Assembly: GCA_020051025.1 (NCBI GenBank)
Contig: JAGVJS010000079.1
Location: 1-14,116, forward strand
Source: Sphingobium sp.
GTDB lineage: Bacteria > Pseudomonadota > Alphaproteobacteria > Sphingomonadales > Sphingomonadaceae
Length of the DNA stretch: 14,116 nucleotides
Direction: 5' to 3'
The notes below the pieces were generated by a model, which was given only the letters and a program-made list of their open reading frames with translations, ran no database searches and was not told the DNA's origin. Within the stretch, counting starts at the first letter, position 1, and each line of letters starts with the position of its first letter. The position numbers and the translations under genes are program-made. Of the stretch, positions 13,553-14,116 are shown one piece after another.

Positions 13553-14116
13553 TTAGAAGAGGCTGCTCGCGACAAGCACCAATAGCAGACCGACGACCGC
13601 CACCACCGTTTCCATGATCGACCAGGTGCGGAAGGTGCCGGGCATGTCGGTGCCCAGATAGCTTTTCACCAGCCAGAAGCCCGGATCGTTGACATGGGAG
13701 AAGAAGAGCGAACCGGCGCCAATGGCAAGGACCATCCATTCCGGGTCCACGCCCGAGGCCGCAACCAGCCCCTGCATCACGCCGGCCGTGGTGATGGTCG
13801 CCACCGTGGCCGAACCCGTCGCCAGCCGGATGCAGACCGACACGCCCCAGGCGAGCAGGATCGGTGAAATCGCGCCGCCCTGGGCAATGCGCACCAGCAT
13901 GTCGGACAGGCCGGCCGTCACCAGCACCTGCTTGAGCGCGCCGCCCGCGCCGATCGCGAGGATGATGCCGCCGGCGGGCGTCATTGCTTCGGTCCAGATC
14001 GCATTCTGAACGGTGCGATCGGTGATGCGGCGGCCGAACAACAGGGGCAGCGCGACCAGCACGGCGACCAGCAACGCGACGACCGGATCGCTGACCCAGG
14101 CGAGCCAGTGGAAATG
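13553..14116 (-). CDS. GntP-family gluconate:H+ symporter (C-terminal 187 residues)
   Basis: The reading frame is open to the right edge, so the N-terminal half and start lie outside the window. The visible part has several membrane helices and GntP-family blocks: RLATGSATVATITTAGV, the intramembrane segment conserved in GntT/GntP, and the C-terminal SHVNDPGFWLVKSYLG followed by TWSIMETVVAVVGLLLVL. The family imports gluconate and related sugar acids with protons across the inner membrane. With gntK on the other side of the regulator, gluconate is the most likely substrate. It is first in a two-gene unit with the GntR regulator. Family members also take up idonate, fructuronate or glycerate, so the substrate rests on context. 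Confidence 0.92.
   Translation of the reverse strand, partial: HFHWLAWVSDPVVALLVAVLVALPLLFGRRITDRTVQNAIWTEAMTPAGGIILAIGAGGALKQVLVTAGLSDMLVRIAQGGAISPILLAWGVSVCIRLATGSATVATITTAGVMQGLVAASGVDPEWMVLAIGAGSLFFSHVNDPGFWLVKSYLGTDMPGTFRTWSIMETVVAVVGLLLVLVASSLF

Noticed and set aside
13539..13739. Longer start of the GntR regulator at 13739
   Set aside because: It would overlap the conserved C-terminus of the GntP permease; the GntR fold begins right after the ATGs at 13538 and 13535.

Overview
The window looks like chromosomal DNA from a high-GC alphaproteobacterium, most likely a sphingomonad. This rests on the large TonB-dependent receptor with an ADIVVTGSRI-type TonB box, the many exported sugar enzymes, and the style of the GntR/FCD regulator and GntP permease. 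The genus cannot be fixed by eye. It reads as a carbohydrate-use region with two adjoining modules. There are no tRNA or rRNA genes, insertion sequences or CRISPR arrays, and no gene-free stretch over 300 bases; the longest is 12146-12356.

Left module (1-5134). A divergent promoter region (3874-3985) carries a perfect 14-bp palindrome, ATTTACCGGTAAAT, of the LacI-family type. Leftward runs a tight operon: cytochrome c, cytosolic metal TIM-barrel isomerase/epimerase, MFS transporter, Tat-exported hydroxypyruvate-isomerase-like TIM barrel, and a DUF1080 (3-keto-disaccharide hydrolase/lyase family) protein cut by the window start. Two junctions are 4-bp ATGA overlaps. Rightward runs a single Gfo/Idh NAD(P)-dependent sugar dehydrogenase. 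Together they resemble the oxidation-elimination route in which a glycoside is oxidised at C3, cleaved by a DUF1080 protein, rehydrated or isomerised by TIM-barrel enzymes, and reduced again. The cytochrome c would suit a periplasmic 3-dehydrogenase encoded outside the window.

Junction (5135-6008). A perfect 15-bp inverted repeat separates the Gfo/Idh gene from a convergent, exported ThuA-domain gene. ThuA-type proteins are themselves linked to 3-keto-sugar metabolism. It lies just downstream of the TonB receptor gene.

Right module (6009-14116). It contains a TonB-dependent receptor, a 1007-residue exported protein with two tandem pectate-lyase-superfamily/GH55-like beta-helices fused to an SMP-30/gluconolactonase-type propeller, gluconokinase (gntK), a GntR/FCD regulator, and the C-terminal part of a GntP-family gluconate permease. 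An almost identical 16-bp imperfect dyad (TNNGACATAGGTCGTA) lies upstream of both the receptor and the fusion gene, and the second copy also faces gntK. It is the best candidate operator for the neighbouring GntR protein. The simplest model is receptor-mediated import of a beta-glucan-like oligosaccharide, periplasmic cleavage, formation of gluconate, uptake by the GntP permease and phosphorylation by GntK to 6-phosphogluconate.
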